From positions 1 to 33,991 of the forward strand of contig WQSI01000004.1 of assembly GCA_009787945.1 (NCBI GenBank): a DNA stretch of 33,991 nt, given 5' to 3'. Position numbers and translations under genes: made by a program. This document shows positions 8,828 through 17,470 of this stretch, in pieces; within the stretch, counting starts at the first letter, position 1; the number at the start of each line of letters is the position of its first letter. This DNA is from Defluviitaleaceae bacterium (GTDB taxonomy: Bacteria > Bacillota > Clostridia > Lachnospirales > WRAX01). Under the pieces are notes generated by a model. The model was not told where the DNA came from and did not search any database. It was given only the letters and a program-made list of their open reading frames with translations.

Positions 8828-10960
8828 ATGTCTAAAACTTTAATAATTGCTGAAAAGCCCTCTGTTGGGCGGGATATTGGGCGGGTTTTGAAAGCTACCT
8901 CTAAAGGGGATGGCTTTATTTTCGGGCAGAATTATATTATTTCCTGGGCGATAGGGCATTTGGTGACATTATGTGAGCCAGAAGATTATGACCCTGCCCT
9001 AAAGCGGTGGACTGCAGCAAGTTTGCCCATTTTGCCTGCCCAAATTCGCACAAAACCCATTAAAAAAACCGCAAGCCAGCTAAGGGTGCTGACTCGCTTA
9101 ATGAAAGATAAAGATGTTAGCTCTATCATTTGCGCCACGGACAGCGGGCGGGAAGGGGAGCTTATTTTCCGTTATATTTACAACCACGCAGGCTGTGGCA
9201 AGCCTGTTATGCGGCTATGGATTTCCTCTATGACTGACGAAGCAATACGTGAAGGCTTTGCCAATTTGCGCCCCTTGGCAGATTTTGATAATCTTTATCA
9301 ATCTGCCCTATGCCGCAGCCATTCAGATTGGCTAGTGGGGATAAACGCCAGCCGTGCCTATTCTATTGCTAATAACAGCAATTTGTCCATTGGGCGGGTG
9401 CAAACCCCTACCCTGGCTATGATTGTTAGCCGTCAGGCAGAAATTGACGGCTTTGTTCCTAAAGATTATTGGGAGATTTATGCAGATTTTACCGTGGCAG
9501 ATGGTCAATACCTTGGGAAATGGTTTAGCGAAGCAAATAAAGAGGGTAGGCTGGACACTAAGGACAAAGCCAGCGAAATAGCCGCGAAAGTCAAGGGGCA
9601 GAAGGGGCGGGTTCAATCTGTTACAGCCAACACTGTCCGCACCCCGCCGCCACTTTTGCACGATTTAGGGGATTTGCAACAGGAAGCCAACAGGCGTTTT
9701 GGCTTCTCTGCTTCAAAAACCCTAAGCGTTGCACAAGATTTATATGAAAAGCGCAAGCTGATAACATATCCGCGGACAGACAGCCGCCATCTAAGCCCTG
9801 ATATTAAGCTGCCCCCTGTTATCGCCATGTTGGCAAATTCAGCTGAATATGGTGAGTATGGTAAATATATCCAGTCACTTCCAAAACTGCCTATAACAAA
9901 GCGGATTGTGGACGCAAGCAAGGTCACGGACCACCACGCCATAATCCCCACAGGAAAAGGAGCAGGCGCGCTAACAACAGATGAGGCAAAAATTTATGAC
10001 CTTATTGCCCGCCGTTTTCTTGCGGTGTTCCACCCTGCCCATCTTCAAAATGTGACGGAAGTGGTGACGGAAGCCACCTTTGAAACCTTTTATTCTAAAG
10101 GTGCGGTGGTGGTTGACTTAGGCTGGAAATGCCTATACGGCAACGAAAAACCCGACAAAGCTGACCTTTTGCCAACAATTGCCGAGGGTGAGGATGCCCA
10201 AGTCGATAAAACCACTGTGAAAGCCAAGAAAACCCAACCTCCAAAGCCATATACCGAAGCCACCTTGCTATCTGCAATGGAAAATGCTGGTAGGCTTGTA
10301 GAAGATGATGAGATTGCCCAGGCAATGAAAGGAAGCGGTCTTGGCACAGCCGCCACCCGAGCCGCCACCATCGAAAGGCTGATAACTGTAGGGTATATAG
10401 TCCGAAAGGGCAAGGCTCTTGCTCCAACAGACAAGGCAAAGCTGCTAATCCAAATTTTGCCAACAGAAATTACATCAGCGGAAACCACAGGGCGTTGGGA
10501 AAAGGGCTTAAACAGCATAAACCAAGGCAATATGCAACCTAACCGCTTCATGGGCAGCATTGAAAAGTTTGTGCGGTATCTTGTGGAAGATGCTAGAAAC
10601 GCCCGTAATAGCGTGGCTTTCCCCGCAGAAGAGCGAGGTGGCAAAAAATCTGCCAAAAAAACAGGGGCTTTAGGCAAGTGCCTAAAATGCGGAGGGGATG
10701 TGCTGGAAAACAGCAAAAGCTTCTACTGCGCCAAATGGCGGGAGGGGTGCAAGTTCACCATTTGGAAAAACGAAACCGCCCGCTATGAATATGTGTTAAA
10801 ACCTGCGGATGTTGCGTCCTTACTGCGGGGCGAGGTTGTGCCTGCCAAAATCGTCATGCCAGACACAAGGGAGCGGGCAGATGCCCAAATGACCATTGAC
10901 GTGACATCACCGTCAATCCTGCGGTTTATTAATGTGAATGTTAGAACCAGCGGTCAATAA
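8828..10960 (+). CDS. topB: DNA topoisomerase III (type IA), with C-terminal zinc-binding segment
   Basis: 710 aa; MSKTLIIAEKPSVGRDIGRVL, active-site region LITYPRTDSRHL, GLGTAATRAATIERL. Confidence 0.92.
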   Translation: MSKTLIIAEKPSVGRDIGRVLKATSKGDGFIFGQNYIISWAIGHLVTLCEPEDYDPALKRWTAASLPILPAQIRTKPIKKTASQLRVLTRLMKDKDVSSIICATDSGREGELIFRYIYNHAGCGKPVMRLWISSMTDEAIREGFANLRPLADFDNLYQSALCRSHSDWLVGINASRAYSIANNSNLSIGRVQTPTLAMIVSRQAEIDGFVPKDYWEIYADFTVADGQYLGKWFSEANKEGRLDTKDKASEIAAKVKGQKGRVQSVTANTVRTPPPLLHDLGDLQQEANRRFGFSASKTLSVAQDLYEKRKLITYPRTDSRHLSPDIKLPPVIAMLANSAEYGEYGKYIQSLPKLPITKRIVDASKVTDHHAIIPTGKGAGALTTDEAKIYDLIARRFLAVFHPAHLQNVTEVVTEATFETFYSKGAVVVDLGWKCLYGNEKPDKADLLPTIAEGEDAQVDKTTVKAKKTQPPKPYTEATLLSAMENAGRLVEDDEIAQAMKGSGLGTAATRAATIERLITVGYIVRKGKALAPTDKAKLLIQILPTEITSAETTGRWEKGLNSINQGNMQPNRFMGSIEKFVRYLVEDARNARNSVAFPAEERGGKKSAKKTGALGKCLKCGGDVLENSKSFYCAKWREGCKFTIWKNETARYEYVLKPADVASLLRGEVVPAKIVMPDTRERADAQMTIDVTSPSILRFINVNVRTSGQ

Positions 10961-11108
10961 TGGGATGTGCGGATTTGCGTGCTGATTTTATGGCATTTCA
11001 AGAAGGTGAAGCCGCCGCATACCCATAGGTATGCAAGGATTTGGCTTCGCAGAAATGGCGTGAAAGCAGTACGTAAAGCCGTGCATCAGCTTATTGACCG
11101 CTGGTTCT
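10943..11108. repeat. 166-bp palindromic (MITE-like) element with 18-bp perfect terminal inverted repeats
   Basis: AGAACCAGCGGTCAATAA at 10943-10960 and its exact reverse complement at 11091-11108; interior has nested inverted repeats (GCATACCcatAGGTATGC, GAAGCC/GGCTTC, CATTTC/GAAATG). Confidence 0.8.
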
Positions 11109-11764
11109 TAATCCGAAATAATAGACATTAAATGGGCTATGTCCGCTATTTTATTGGCGATGGCAGTGCCTGTTTTTTCTTGCCCATGCCCTGCAAGCTC
11201 CCGCAATTGGCGGCTTTCTTGCAATAGGGCAAAGGATATGCCGCTGGCAAAGTCCGTCACGTCATCAACTTTGGTTTCTTCGGTTGCCTGTAACTGAACA
11301 AGGTCGGGGTTTGCCTTCTTTTTATGGTCTATAAGCTCCAAAATACGCCCTTTGTGTGCCTCGCTGACCTCTGACAATTTTTGGTAAAAGGCTAGGCTAT
11401 TAACCTCCCCCTGGATAAAAGTTTTTAAATTATCTGTATTGGTTTGGGGTGGAGCTTGGCTTGGCTGGGGCGGGGCAGGGGCTGGGGCTGCCATGCCTGG
11501 GGGCAGCAACCCTTGGGGAATAGGCTCAAAGCGGACTGATGGGTCGCTATATGGAGCTTGGGTTTGGGCTTGCTGTTGATGCTGGGGGTGGGCTTGGGCT
11601 TGTTGCATTGGCATCTGTCTAGGGGTTACTTGCGGCATCTGCGGCATTTGTTGCCTACCAGCCTGTTGCTGCCACTGGGCAGGGGCTGAATAACTCCTAT
11701 TTTGTTGAGCCTGCCTGCATTGTGGGCATGTGCAAACCTGCGCCCGCGAACGAAAAAAGGACAT
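11108..11764 (-). CDS. Hypothetical protein with N-terminal Cys motif and long Q/P-rich low-complexity segment
   Basis: 218 aa; CTCPQCRQAQQ, then Q/P-rich stretch, then helical C-terminus; RBS AGGAGG upstream of ATG. Confidence 0.7.
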   Translation of the reverse strand: MSFFRSRAQVCTCPQCRQAQQNRSYSAPAQWQQQAGRQQMPQMPQVTPRQMPMQQAQAHPQHQQQAQTQAPYSDPSVRFEPIPQGLLPPGMAAPAPAPPQPSQAPPQTNTDNLKTFIQGEVNSLAFYQKLSEVSEAHKGRILELIDHKKKANPDLVQLQATEETKVDDVTDFASGISFALLQESRQLRELAGHGQEKTGTAIANKIADIAHLMSIISD

Positions 11765-11823
11765 GGCGAACCTCCTGATGTTTTACCTCATCATATGGCT
11801 GCCCATGCCCTTTTGTGAATGTA

Positions 11824-12249
11824 TTAAATGCCCATATTATTTCCGCAATCTGGGCAAAACCTTTTCCCTGCTTCAACTTGCGCCCCGCAGTTGCAAGCAA
11901 CAACCCGAACAGAATGTTCCAGCTTCTTGCCACATTCGGAGCAGAAGTTTTGCCCCGTACAATTCAAAAAGCCGCAAAGGCACTTTGTACCAGAGGACAG
12001 GGCAATTCTGGACATAAGTGAAAACCCGCAAGCCCCGCAAAATTTGCTGTCCCCCGTGTTTATCTCACCACATCCCGTACATTGAATATCCCTTTCTGCC
12101 GCAAGGGGCTGCATCTGCTGCCCACGTGCCTGTTGCTGCTGATTATTGTTATTTCGGTTTTGAAAACTTGACATTACAGAGCCAACAACCTGCTGACCAA
12201 CGCTCATGCCAGCCCCCATGCCAACACCTTTCATAAGTGACCTTAACAT
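11824..12249 (-). CDS. Multi-zinc-ribbon protein with Gly/Gln-rich N-terminal segment
   Basis: 142 aa from MLRSLMKGVGMGAGM; CTGCGEINTGDSKFCGACG, CLCGFLNCTGQNFCSECG, CNCGAQVEAGKRFCPDCG; RBS GGGAGG. Confidence 0.75.
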   Translation of the reverse strand: MLRSLMKGVGMGAGMSVGQQVVGSVMSSFQNRNNNNQQQQARGQQMQPLAAERDIQCTGCGEINTGDSKFCGACGFSLMSRIALSSGTKCLCGFLNCTGQNFCSECGKKLEHSVRVVACNCGAQVEAGKRFCPDCGNNMGI

Positions 12250-12286
12250 AACTATTCCTCCCATTGCTACACAATCTTTTATAAAT

Positions 12287-12367
12287 ATTATACACCCAGA
12301 CCCAAACCCCGTCAATAATTTTCGCCAAAATAGTCTTGACAAGCCCGTGATTTGGCGGTATAATTAA
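12287..12367. promoter_or_regulatory. Divergent-promoter cassette, copy 1 (minus: TTGACG-17-TATAAT; plus: TTGACA-17-TATAAT)
   Basis: Plus promoter -35 12336-12341/-10 12359-12364; minus promoter -35 12310-12315/-10 12287-12292; about 90% identical in inverted orientation to 33486-33566. Confidence 0.85.
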
Positions 12368-12402
12368 CATAAGGTAACTATATATAACTTTACACAACAC
12401 CC

Positions 12403-12497
12403 CGTAGGGGCGCATATTATGCGCCCGTTGTCCGATAAAGTAATGCTAATGCAGAGTACGTTTGTCCAACAGTGGGCGCATAATATGCGCCCCTACG
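12403..12497. repeat. MITE-like palindromic repeat, copy 1
   Basis: CGTAGGGGCGCATATTATGCGCCCG...GGGCGCATAATATGCGCCCCTACG terminal inverted repeats. Confidence 0.85.
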
Positions 12498-12621
12498 ATG
12501 GGTAGTGATGCCCAAGTCAAGCGGGTGATGACGTGGTTATGGGGTTTATGTAAATTTGTGTATAATTACCTAACATAATTCCGATTAGTGTCAATTTATA
12601 TAGCAATGTAATAGAGGTTTT

Positions 12622-12658
12622 GGTTAGTGATTTCTATGTTTATACACATATACTAACC
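12622..12658 (+). promoter_or_regulatory. Leader hairpin immediately upstream of the ribosome-binding site of ORF 12683
   Basis: GGTTAGTgatttcTATGTttatacACATAtACTAACC followed by AAGGAG. Confidence 0.45.
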
Positions 12659-12682
12659 AAGCAAAGGAGTGTGTTTACAACC

Positions 12683-13297
12683 ATGAATGTGCATATTAGT
12701 GCTGCGGAATGGAGTCGTATTCGAGGTATGGCTAGTATTCAAGTGTTCGACCAAAGGCTTAGCTCTAATCCAAGACAGAGAACCCTGACCACACCTCAAC
12801 ATACAACGGGTGTGGGCTTTGAAGAACCAGCTGTGCAATTTATACCTTCAAAGGAGTGCGAAGAGTATTATTGCGAATACCATGATGATGAGCTAGTCAA
12901 AACACCCGAGGAACAAATCAGGATACACTTAGATACCATTATGTTTTGGGAAAGGTTTTATCAAATCGCCTACGAAGAAGGATATGTTACTCAAGATTTC
13001 GTTGAAGGTAGAACGAATAATATCAGATATACAACCGGAAAAATTATACATGACTTAAAATCCATCCGCGATGCAGATTTTTCTGATGAAATCAAGCTGA
13101 AATTAGAGGGGTTTTTTCAAGATTTGCAACCCTTCAACTTCGACTTTCAGGGTAGTATTGTCATTGGAGAAGTGACTAGAATATCTGCCATGTTAGAGGA
13201 GCTTTCAAACGAAATCGAAAACATCGTGGACTTGCTATCCCACCAGCACGACCGCATAAACGAACCCAAGGCTCCAAGATTTGATGAATATGTCTAA
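12683..13297 (+). CDS. Hypothetical protein, first gene of a two-gene unit
   Basis: Start chosen at MNVHISAAEW after AAGGAG; long coding frame, no recognised domain. Confidence 0.65.
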   Translation: MNVHISAAEWSRIRGMASIQVFDQRLSSNPRQRTLTTPQHTTGVGFEEPAVQFIPSKECEEYYCEYHDDELVKTPEEQIRIHLDTIMFWERFYQIAYEEGYVTQDFVEGRTNNIRYTTGKIIHDLKSIRDADFSDEIKLKLEGFFQDLQPFNFDFQGSIVIGEVTRISAMLEELSNEIENIVDLLSHQHDRINEPKAPRFDEYV

Positions 13298-13315
13298 GTT
13301 TCGGAGGAAACCAAC

Positions 13316-14197
13316 ATGAAAGTAAACCCATCACTAGCAACAAACCCCTTACAAATAAATATATCAAATGTGGTCGAAACAGGGGTCACTAGGAATAGGG
13401 GTGTTTCCGAGAATAGGAGTAGGTCAATCACGGGCGGTTTCGCAAATTCTAACGAATCCATAATAGACGAGGGTAAGTTGCGGGTTGAAAAACCAATGAC
13501 AATCGAAGAAAGTAATGCTGCAATGCGGTCTGCTGGATGGGTTACCACCCTAAGGGAGATTGACGAGAAAATAGAGCATGCTGCTTTAAATGGCGATAGA
13601 GCCAACGTTTGCCCGCGAACGTTCCTTTCAAGTTTATTGTATCGCACAGGAAATGCTCCAGAATCGAGAAGTTCTGACGATATTGCACACCGCCTCAGAC
13701 TGAGTGATTTTAACTTAGACGAAATGATAAACTTCATCGAGGAGCAGTTGTATCTCATTGATAATAATCCTGATATTTCTGATGAACGCAGGGTTATCGA
13801 AAGAGATTTGTTGGAACGCGCAGCGGTCGGGGCTATAGCTGGTAAATTGCAGGAGTCTTTTGGTGGTGCATTTCACGGGGTATGGAATGCGCGGGACATA
13901 GTTGCAACAAGACTAGATAACGAAGCCGCCAACAACAATATGAACAAGGCTTTAGCTCATGCGGAACAACTCCTTTCTAGGTTAGACAGTGCGAACCTAG
14001 GTACTGTAATGCACGAGATAGTACGACAGGCATCTGAGCAATTTTTGTTAATACAACTGAACCACACCAACGCCTCTCTTTACAACCATGAAATAAACCG
14101 ACATCAAGGAGATAGTGAAGTTGCTAGTGGAATTACGCGAGCTTTCCGAAATAGGTTCTTGCCCCTTATCGGACAAGTTTCGTTTTCGCATAGGTAG
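13316..14197 (+). CDS. Hypothetical protein, second gene of the two-gene unit
   Basis: 293 aa; GGAGG RBS 5-10 nt upstream; no recognised domain. Confidence 0.7.
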   Translation: MKVNPSLATNPLQINISNVVETGVTRNRGVSENRSRSITGGFANSNESIIDEGKLRVEKPMTIEESNAAMRSAGWVTTLREIDEKIEHAALNGDRANVCPRTFLSSLLYRTGNAPESRSSDDIAHRLRLSDFNLDEMINFIEEQLYLIDNNPDISDERRVIERDLLERAAVGAIAGKLQESFGGAFHGVWNARDIVATRLDNEAANNNMNKALAHAEQLLSRLDSANLGTVMHEIVRQASEQFLLIQLNHTNASLYNHEINRHQGDSEVASGITRAFRNRFLPLIGQVSFSHR

Positions 14198-14252
14198 CAT
14201 ATCTAACTATAACTCTAAATTTATGTGTCTAACAAAATAAACGACCAAACTA

Positions 14253-14285
14253 ACAGCCCCCGATGCTAAAGGGGGCTGTTTTTAT
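14253..14285. terminator. Intrinsic terminator between convergent genes
   Basis: ACAGCCCCCgatgctaaaGGGGGCTGTTTTTAT. Confidence 0.85.
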
Positions 14286-14289
14286 GAAC

Positions 14290-15210
14290 TTAATCTTCTT
14301 CAAAACCAAAGGTTTCTGTTAGCCTGTCATATCCAACATAGCTTTTAGGGAAGATTTTGCGGGCATTTTTTAGGTAGTCTTTGGGGTTTTGCATGGCGGG
14401 GGAAAAGTGTGTCAGCCACATTTTTTCCACCTCACCAGCCCGCGCCAGCATTGCGGCTTCAGAAAAAATCATGTGGCGGTGGCTTTTTGCCTTTGCCAAC
14501 AGCTCTTCATCACCATAGTGACCTTCGCAAACAAATAGGTCGCTGCCCCTTATAAAGTCTGGAAGCCATTTAGGCGGGCGGCTGTCGGTTATGTAGGACA
14601 CGCTAAGCCCTTTGCGGTCCTCCCCCATTACCATATTTGGGGTTAGGGTGCGACCCTCGTGTTCCATGATTTTCCCTTTTTGCAGTTTGTTCCAAAACTG
14701 CAAGGGGATGTTAAGTTCCTTTGCCTTGTCTGCATCAAACCGCCCTTTTCGGTGGATGTCCACCCGATAGGCGAAGCAGGGGCAATTGTGAAGGGCAGGC
14801 ACGGCAGACAGGGTAAAGCTGGTTAGGGGTATCTTAAAATCCCGCAGCCCTTCTTTTGGCAGCTCTACAAATTTAATGGCAAAGGGCAAGTCTGGAGCTA
14901 TGACACACAGGCTTCTAACCACATGGGCGACCCCAACAGGCCCTATAATGGTTATGGGTTCGTCCCGCCCTGCATGTGCGATGGATAGCAAAAGCCCAGG
15001 CAGACCAGCCACATGGTCCGCATGAAAATGGGTTAGGCAAATGCAGTCTATGGTTTTGTAACCCCATCCGATTTGCTTGACGCTGACCTGGTTGCCCTCG
15101 CCGCAGTCAATTAAAACCAAACGCCCTTCATACCGCAGAAGAAGGGAGGTTAAATGCCTATGGGGCAGGGGCATCATGCCGCCGCTTCCTACAAGGGCTA
15201 CATCAAACAT
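14290..15210 (-). CDS. rnz: Ribonuclease Z-like MBL-fold nuclease
   Basis: 306 aa; LIDCGEGNQVSVKQ, LTHFHADHVAGLPGLL, C-terminal KMWLTHFSPAM. Confidence 0.92.
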   Translation of the reverse strand: MFDVALVGSGGMMPLPHRHLTSLLLRYEGRLVLIDCGEGNQVSVKQIGWGYKTIDCICLTHFHADHVAGLPGLLLSIAHAGRDEPITIIGPVGVAHVVRSLCVIAPDLPFAIKFVELPKEGLRDFKIPLTSFTLSAVPALHNCPCFAYRVDIHRKGRFDADKAKELNIPLQFWNKLQKGKIMEHEGRTLTPNMVMGEDRKGLSVSYITDSRPPKWLPDFIRGSDLFVCEGHYGDEELLAKAKSHRHMIFSEAAMLARAGEVEKMWLTHFSPAMQNPKDYLKNARKIFPKSYVGYDRLTETFGFEED

Positions 15211-15226
15211 AAAATCATCCTTTGTG

Positions 15227-15391
15227 TTAACACACTCTAGTTTTTAGAAATTGGGTTGGCGTTAAAGCCTGGACTGGAGATTTGGAAAAATCTGCAATAT
15301 TGCGGGTTATTATATAATCCATACCGTTGCGGTAGGCACGTTCGGCAAGCAAAGCATCCAGAATTATATTGGTGTCAATTAAGATTTTCAT
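15227..15391 (-). pseudogene. Internally deleted PIN-domain protein (VapC-like toxin remnant)
   Basis: MKILIDTNIILDALLAERAYRNGMDYIITRNIADFSKSPVQALTPTQFLK: PIN N-terminus (DTNIILDALL) fused directly to PIN C-terminus (DYIITRNIADF...TPTQFL); about 54 aa rather than about 130. Confidence 0.75.
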
Positions 15392-15626
15392 AATCTCTCC
15401 ACCGTTCTTCCTGAATGAATTTTTCTGCGTCAAAATTTGCGGGCAAATCAATGGGGCCTACTATATCTTGAAAAACCTGAACACGGTCCACTATTTTTCC
15501 TGGCATGAAGGTCACGGTTGTGGTCACATTATCTTTAACGACTTCTAAATGCTCTATTTCGCCTTTGCCTAAATATTCGTAGATATTAGCCGCAAACTCT
15601 TCGGGTGTCAATTGTTTTGTCATCAA
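15375..15626 (-). CDS. Probable antitoxin partner of the PIN remnant
   Basis: 83 aa, overlaps the PIN start by 17 nt in typical antitoxin-toxin order. Confidence 0.55.
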   Translation of the reverse strand: MMTKQLTPEEFAANIYEYLGKGEIEHLEVVKDNVTTTVTFMPGKIVDRVQVFQDIVGPIDLPANFDAEKFIQEERWRDYENLN

Positions 15627-15892
15627 TCATCTCCCCCTCTTTCCTTTAAGTTTAATTCCGATTGTGGCACAACTGCAACCCGGCCTTCCCGCACATATTC
15701 AAAAATTTTGTCTGGGGAAACTCCTGTAGCTCTAGACACGGTTAGAGCGTCAGAATTTGGGTGGGCGTAGAGGAAATCGCGCACCTTGCGAAAGACGGCT
15801 TCTGCCGCTTCTGCGCAGTTTTCGCAGTAAGATGAATGGGTGAATTTGGCAAAAAGCTTTTTGCAGTGCTTACAATTTACAAATTCTGGCAC
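15623..15892 (-). CDS. YvyF/TIGR03826-like small Zn-finger protein (flagellar operon protein-like), GTG start
   Basis: VPEFVNCKHCKKLFAKFTHSSYCENC...KVRDFLYAHPNSDALTVSRATGVSPDKIFEYVREGRVAV; RBS GGAGGTG upstream of GTG. Confidence 0.65.
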   Translation of the reverse strand: MPEFVNCKHCKKLFAKFTHSSYCENCAEAAEAVFRKVRDFLYAHPNSDALTVSRATGVSPDKIFEYVREGRVAVVPQSELNLKERGGDD

Positions 15893-15919
15893 GCAACCAC
15901 CTCCGTTAGTCAATTGAGT

Positions 15920-17458
15920 TTAATGCCTAAAATGCCGCATACCAGTAAAGACCATGGCAATTCCTGCATCATTACAGGCTTTTATGCTTGCATCATCATT
16001 TTGCGAACCTCCAGGCTGCACAATTGCCGAAATGCCATATTTTGCGGCAATTTTAACACAATCATCAAAGGGGAAAAAGCCGTCAGAAGCAAGCACTGCG
16101 CCTTTTAGCGCATCTTCGCCAAAAAATTCTATGGCGTGGTCAATTGCGCCTGTTGTTGCCCAAATGCGGTTAACTTGCCCTCCCGCAAGCCCTAGGCTTT
16201 GCCCGTTTTTAGCTATGGCAATGCCGTTAGATTTCACATGTTTGCTTAAAGCCCAGGCAAATTTTAAATCCTCCATTTCCCCTTGGGTTGGGTGCTTTTC
16301 TGTCATAAAATTCGGCTCAAAATCCAGCAAATCGTCCTCATCTTGGATTAACAGCCCACCGCTGACCTTTTTAAGGTCAAGAGAGCCATAAGATTTTGCA
16401 GTGTCTAGCGCAAGTAAGCGAATATTCTTCTTTTGCTGAAGTATCTCCAAAGCTTCGGGTGTATATGAAGGAGCTATGACAATTTCAACAAAAATTTTGT
16501 TGATTTCTGTTGCCACGCTGTCATCAATTTCGCGGTTTGCGGCTACAATGCCCCCGAAAATGGAGGTGGGGTCGGCATCATGGGCTTTGTGCCAGGCTTC
16601 TGTTAAATTATTTGCAATGCCTACGCCGCAAGGGGTTGCGTGTTTAACCGCTACAACACAAGGCTTGTCAAACTCCCGCAACAGTTCAAGAGCGCCATGA
16701 GCGTCGTTAATATTGTTAAAGGACAATTCTTTGCCGTGGATTTGCTTGGCGTTTACCAAATCCACGGGCAACGCCTTAACTTCGCGGTAAAATGCCGCCT
16801 TTTGGTGGGGGTTTTCGCCATAGCGCAAATCCTGCACCTTTTCGTAGGTTAATGTCAGTGTTTGGGGGAATGGTTCGCCGCCAGTGAGCCACCCTAAATA
16901 TTTAGCGATAAGGGCGTCGTATGCCGCTGTGTGGGCAAAAGCCTTGGCGGACATTTTAAAGCGAAAATCGCGGCTTATTTCCCCCTCTGCAAGCTGGTTT
17001 AAAACCGCGTCATAATCGGCAACATCAACCACCACACAAACGCTGTCATAATTTTTGGCGGCTGACCGTAACATGGCAGGCCCGCCAATGTCAATATTTT
17101 CAATAATTTGCCCTAAATCGTCTGTGCGCTCTATGGTATCTTTGAAAGGGTACAAATTTACACAAACCAAATCTATGGTGTTTATGCCTGCTTCTCCAAT
17201 AAAATCCATGTGATGGGGCAAATCTCTCCTTGCTAAAATTCCTCCATGGATGTGGGGGTGCAGGGTTTTAAGCCGCCCATCTAAACATTCGGGAAAGCCT
17301 GTTATTTCGCTGGCTTCCACCGCGTCCACCCCTGCTTCTTTAAGGCTGTTAAAGGTGTTTCCAGTAGATATAACCGTAAATCCATGCCCATTAAGACCAC
17401 GGGCAAAATCTACAACTCCAGTTTTATCAGAAACGCTAATTAATGCGTATTTTTTCAT
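15920..17458 (-). CDS. purH: Bifunctional AICAR formyltransferase/IMP cyclohydrolase
   Basis: MKKYALISVSDKTGVVDFARGL, TLHPHIHGGILARR, RYGENPHQKAAFY, C-terminal GMRHFRH. Confidence 0.97.
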   Translation of the reverse strand: MKKYALISVSDKTGVVDFARGLNGHGFTVISTGNTFNSLKEAGVDAVEASEITGFPECLDGRLKTLHPHIHGGILARRDLPHHMDFIGEAGINTIDLVCVNLYPFKDTIERTDDLGQIIENIDIGGPAMLRSAAKNYDSVCVVVDVADYDAVLNQLAEGEISRDFRFKMSAKAFAHTAAYDALIAKYLGWLTGGEPFPQTLTLTYEKVQDLRYGENPHQKAAFYREVKALPVDLVNAKQIHGKELSFNNINDAHGALELLREFDKPCVVAVKHATPCGVGIANNLTEAWHKAHDADPTSIFGGIVAANREIDDSVATEINKIFVEIVIAPSYTPEALEILQQKKNIRLLALDTAKSYGSLDLKKVSGGLLIQDEDDLLDFEPNFMTEKHPTQGEMEDLKFAWALSKHVKSNGIAIAKNGQSLGLAGGQVNRIWATTGAIDHAIEFFGEDALKGAVLASDGFFPFDDCVKIAAKYGISAIVQPGGSQNDDASIKACNDAGIAMVFTGMRHFRH

Positions 17459-17470
17459 AATCAAATCTCC

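Noticed and set aside
10090-10716. 208-aa minus ORF inside topB
   Set aside because: Antisense to a well-conserved topB region; Ser/Pro-rich shadow composition.
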